From Elusimicrobiota bacterium (GTDB taxonomy: Bacteria; Elusimicrobiota; Elusimicrobia; UBA1565; UBA9628), in assembly GCA_028717525.1 (NCBI GenBank), contig JAQUNT010000066.1, forward strand, positions 1 through 8,637: a stretch of 8,637 bases of DNA, read 5' to 3'. The notes below the pieces were generated by a model. That model did no database searches. It had not been told where the DNA came from and saw only the letters and a program-made list of their open reading frames with translations. Positions 6,374 through 8,637 of this stretch are shown piece by piece; the stretch's first letter is position 1; the number at the start of each line of letters is the position of its first letter. The translations under genes were made by a program, and so were the position numbers.

Positions 6374-7129
6374 ATGGAAAAGAAAGGGATACTGGTGCCG
6401 ATGGTCTTGGCCATGGGGGCCGCCATCTTCTATCTGATGGTGCTTACTAGCAAGGAGCGGGCGCTCTCCTCGTCCTACGAGACCGGCCAGGTCCTGGTCG
6501 CCCGGGTGGACATCCCGGAGCGCACGGTGCTCAAGGAGGAGATGGCCGAGCCGATGCAGGTCCCGCGCAAGTTCATGGAGCAGGACGCCTTCGAGGTCAA
6601 GACTCCGGCCGACATCAAGCTCATCGCCAACCTGGTCACCCGCGTGCGCGTCCCCAAGGGCAATCAGATCTGCCAGTCGGCGCTGATCTCCCTGTCTCCC
6701 GAGGCCGGGCTGAGCGTCAAGATCCCGCCCGGATACCGCGGCGCGATCGTGGGCATCGAGAGCGAGCTCAAGCCCCTCATCAAGCCGGGCGACCGCGTCG
6801 ACGTCCTGGTGACTTTCGAGGCCGTGATGGCGGACGGCCGCAAGGAGCGGGTGACGGCGACCATCCTGCAGAACGTCCTGGTCATCGCGGTGGGGACGAA
6901 CCTCGGCCAGGGGATGAACGCCAAGCAGGCCAAGGCCGCGACGGACAAGGACGACAAGACCGCGGCCTTCTCCGAGAAGGCCATGATCGCGCTGGCCTTG
7001 AACCCCAACGAGGCCCAGTACCTGTCTTTGGCCGTCAAGCAGGGCGACATCACCGTGGTCCTGCGGGGCCTCGGCGACGTGGAGATGCATCCGATGGAGA
7101 TGGCGAGTTTCCGCAAGCTGTTCAAGTAG
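6374..7129 (+). CDS. cpaB: Flp pilus assembly protein CpaB/RcpC
   Basis: 251 residues. One N-terminal membrane segment (about 6-24, ILVPMVLAMGAAIFYLMVL) is followed by a SAF-like domain (about 38-108: VLVARVDIPERTVL, then RVPKGNQI). The RcpC/CpaB domain covers about 112-235 and includes IPPGYRGAIVGI, the KPGDRVDVLVTF motif, ILQNVLVIAVG, and the typical closing ALNPNEAQYLSLA, KQGDITVVLRG. A Lys/Asp/Ala-rich loop (about 180-200) interrupts the last domain. CpaB acts in the periplasm with the secretin. No ribosome binding site is visible and the gene begins 3 nt after tadE, suggesting coupled translation. It ends with TAG, and the frame stays open into the secretin gene. Confidence 0.9.
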   Translation: MEKKGILVPMVLAMGAAIFYLMVLTSKERALSSSYETGQVLVARVDIPERTVLKEEMAEPMQVPRKFMEQDAFEVKTPADIKLIANLVTRVRVPKGNQICQSALISLSPEAGLSVKIPPGYRGAIVGIESELKPLIKPGDRVDVLVTFEAVMADGRKERVTATILQNVLVIAVGTNLGQGMNAKQAKAATDKDDKTAAFSEKAMIALALNPNEAQYLSLAVKQGDITVVLRGLGDVEMHPMEMASFRKLFK

Positions 7130-7180
7130 GGAAGTCAGGGACGTACAACAGGCGTTCTCGAGCTGCAACAGTACGGCATC

Positions 7181-7933
7181 ATGGATAGACAACGGACGGG
7201 ACGGGGCCTCATCATCCTCGCGCTGCTGTGCGGCGGCGCGAGGGCTTGGGCGCAGCCCGAGGATTCTCTGGTGGCGGTCTCGGCGGATATCGTGGAGCTT
7301 TCGGGCTCCAAACAGCTCGACACGGGGTTCTCATAGGGGCCTTTCCAGAGCGGCATCAACTTCGCGGAGAAGGAGATCCCGGGCATCTACAAGATCGGGG
7401 ACTTCGCCCGGCAGACCGCCCTGCAGGCCTCGCTGAAGATGCTGGAGACCGAGGGCAAGGCGCAGCTCCTGTCCAACCCCAAGGTCATCGTGCAGGCCCA
7501 GTCCCAGGCCAACTTCGTGGTCGGCGGCGAGCAGCCCTATCCCGTGACCGGGGCCACGGGCAGCGTGGGCGTGGAGCTCAAGAAGTACGGGGTCATCCTC
7601 AACATCATGCCGGTCATCAACCCGAACAAGAAGGACACCATCCGCGCGGAGCTGCAGCTGGAGGTCTCCAACCCGGACTACTCCAAGCCCGTGCAGGTGG
7701 GCAACACCACGGTGCCGTCCTTCGTCACCCGGCAGATCCAGACTTCCGTCGAGATCAAGAGCGGCGAGACGCTGGTCCTGGGCGGGCTCAAGTCGAGCAC
7801 CAAGAACGTCAACAAGACCCGCATCCCCTACATCGGCCGGATCCCGATCCTGGGGCTGCTCTTCACCAGCTCGAGCGTAGTGGAAACGCAGTCCTCGCTG
7901 TTCCTTTTCATCACCATGGAGATCGTCAAATAG
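7181..7933 (+). CDS. cpaC: Short Tad secretin (CpaC/RcpA type) interrupted by an in-frame TAG
   Basis: From ATG 7181 a signal peptide is encoded (basic MDRQRTGRG, hydrophobic LIILALLCGG, likely AWA|QPED). A first secretin strand (VAVSADIVELSGSK) follows, then TGFS and a TAG at codon 52 (7334-7336). Beyond it the same frame continues as clear secretin core: IPGIYKIGDF, ALQASLKMLETEGKAQLLSN, the FVVGGEQPYP loop, VPSFVTR (about 178-184), VLGGL (about 199-203) and the signature IPYIGRIPILGLLF (about 215-228). Secretins usually have Trp at the broken position (LGxxW), so TGG to TAG is the simplest reading. Without the stop the protein would be about 250 residues, roughly half the usual CpaC/RcpA length, lacking N0/N1-type domains. 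The fragment from ATG 7439 (164 aa) has no signal peptide. The gene could be a pseudogene, an assembly error, or a suppressed codon. Confidence 0.85.
7334..7336 (+). other. In-frame amber codon in the secretin gene
   Basis: TAG as codon 52 of the secretin reading frame, between TTC TCA and GGG CCT. Flanking codons on both sides keep the GC-rich third positions of the locus, and secretin homology continues with no frame change, so a single G to A change in TGG (Trp) is the likely origin. TAG also serves as the normal stop of cpaB (7127-7129) and of this gene (7931-7933), which argues against global recoding. Confidence 0.85.
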
Positions 7934-7945
7934 AGGGGCCCTTAC

Positions 7946-8637
7946 ATGGCTGAAGTCACGCCGGCCACTGAGACCGGGCGGCCTGCCAAAGAGCCGAGCC
8001 GGGCGCTCGTGTTCACCGGCCCCAAAGAGGGGGTCGGCAAGACCACCTTGTGCCTCAACCTGGCCCTGGCCTGGGCCGGCAGCCAGAACCGCAAGGTCAT
8101 CGTCGTCCACATGGACCCCCTCTGCCGCAACGACATCGCCTACCTGCTCGGGGTCAATCCGCCCACCGTGGCCAGCATGGCCCAGCTCGTGGGCGACAAC
8201 CCCACCGGCCTGGGACGGCTGCTCAAGGGCCGCATCCCCATGACCCAGTGGGGGGTGGGCCTGCTGCCCCTGGCCGCCAAGCGTTCGGAGATACTCGGCC
8301 TGGCGCCCCAACTGGTGGTGCAGATCCTGGGCTCGCTGGCCGAGGCCTACGACCTGTTCCTGGACGTGGACCCCTTCTTTCCGATGCAGATCTTCTCCTT
8401 CGACCTGGCCGACCTCATCTTCTGGACCTGCCTGCCCCAGCGCGCCCATTTCGAGGCCACCTACAACATGTTCCAGGAGATCAAGGCCCTGCATTTTCCC
8501 CTGGAGAAGTTCGAGGTCATCGTCAATGCCGCGAACCTCCCCGGGGCGCTGGCTCCCAAGGAGGTCGACCGCTTCTTCAGCGCCATGCAGAAGAAGGTCC
8601 TGGCCTATATGCCCTGGGAAGACCTCCTGCCCGAGTA
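7946..8637 (+). CDS. cpaE: TadZ/CpaE-type MinD-like ATPase, 3' end outside the window
   Basis: 230 codons are present and the frame is open at the window edge. ATG 7946 is preceded by AGGGG (7934-7938) at 7 nt. The deviant Walker A motif of MinD/ParA ATPases is GPKEGVGKTT (residues 25-34), with signature Lys27 and P-loop Lys32. The switch I region reads VHMDPLCRND (54-63). It keeps the second Asp of the usual D-x-D (Asp57), while the first is His55. Walker B is YDLFLDVDP. In Tad systems TadZ/CpaE places the assembly machine at its site in the cell. The usual N-terminal receiver-like domain (over 100 residues) is absent; only about 20 polar residues precede the Walker A motif. It follows the secretin by 12 nt in the same frame. 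Confidence 0.85.
   Translation, partial: MAEVTPATETGRPAKEPSRALVFTGPKEGVGKTTLCLNLALAWAGSQNRKVIVVHMDPLCRNDIAYLLGVNPPTVASMAQLVGDNPTGLGRLLKGRIPMTQWGVGLLPLAAKRSEILGLAPQLVVQILGSLAEAYDLFLDVDPFFPMQIFSFDLADLIFWTCLPQRAHFEATYNMFQEIKALHFPLEKFEVIVNAANLPGALAPKEVDRFFSAMQKKVLAYMPWEDLLPE

Noticed and set aside
7334..7336. Global recoding of TAG as sense (for example pyrrolysine)
   Set aside because: TAG ends cpaB and the secretin at proper family lengths, and tadZ has its own ribosome binding site. The internal TAG sits at a Trp position, better explained by TGG to TAG.
7439..7933. ATG 7439 as the true start of the secretin gene
   Set aside because: It would lack a signal peptide and the first core strands, which are encoded in the same frame upstream from 7181. 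No ribosome binding site precedes it.
1..8637. tRNA, rRNA, CRISPR array, insertion sequence or attachment site
   Set aside because: I saw no cloverleaf, rRNA segment, regularly spaced direct repeats, transposase motifs or terminal inverted repeats. Every gap between genes is under 70 nt.

Overview
The window is GC-rich (about two thirds G+C by eye) and gene-dense. All supported genes lie on the + strand. The gene set is a giant secreted FlgD-like repeat protein, a PorV/PorQ-family outer-membrane barrel, and a compact Tad (Flp) pilus locus. This indicates a Gram-negative (diderm) bacterium. The combination reminds me of high-GC Elusimicrobiota, but that placement is inference from gene content; no rRNA or other phylogenetic marker is present.

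Region by region: (1) 3-809 is the 3' part of a gene for a membrane-anchored beta-propeller-like protein, entering from upstream. (2) 810-872 is a short gap holding a perfect 13-nt palindrome over the ribosome binding region of the next gene. (3) 873-4397 encodes a secreted protein of about 1174 residues. It has a Cys-rich head, three two-domain FlgD/Ig-like repeat units, and a C-terminal domain resembling type 9 secretion sorting domains. (4) 4394-5368 overlaps it by ATGA and encodes a PorV/PorQ-type (UPF0164) barrel, suggesting a cargo/outer-membrane-partner pair. (5) 5350-5425 is an AT-rich island with a strong sigma70-type promoter (TTGACA, 17 nt, extended -10) that appears to drive the pilus genes. 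(6) 5430-8637 is the Tad locus in order: a 55-aa Flp pilin, a 72-aa Flp pilin, TadE pseudopilin, CpaB/RcpC, a very short secretin (CpaC/RcpA type), and the start of a TadZ/CpaE ATPase that leaves the window.

How the genes would work together: the two Flp prepilins and TadE all carry the G|Q....E processing site for a prepilin peptidase. CpaB and the secretin would form the periplasmic and outer-membrane passage, and TadZ would position the cytoplasmic motor. The motor and platform genes (tadA, tadB, tadC), the peptidase (tadV/cpaA) and the pilotin-like parts are not in the window and may follow downstream.

The main oddities are these. The secretin reading frame is broken by one in-frame TAG (7334-7336) exactly where secretins commonly have Trp. 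The secretin has essentially no N-terminal periplasmic domains, and TadZ lacks the usual N-terminal receiver-like domain, so this looks like a stripped-down Tad machine. CpaB, secretin and TadZ share one reading frame and are separated only by TAG codons. The first pilin start lies only a few bases after the predicted transcription start.
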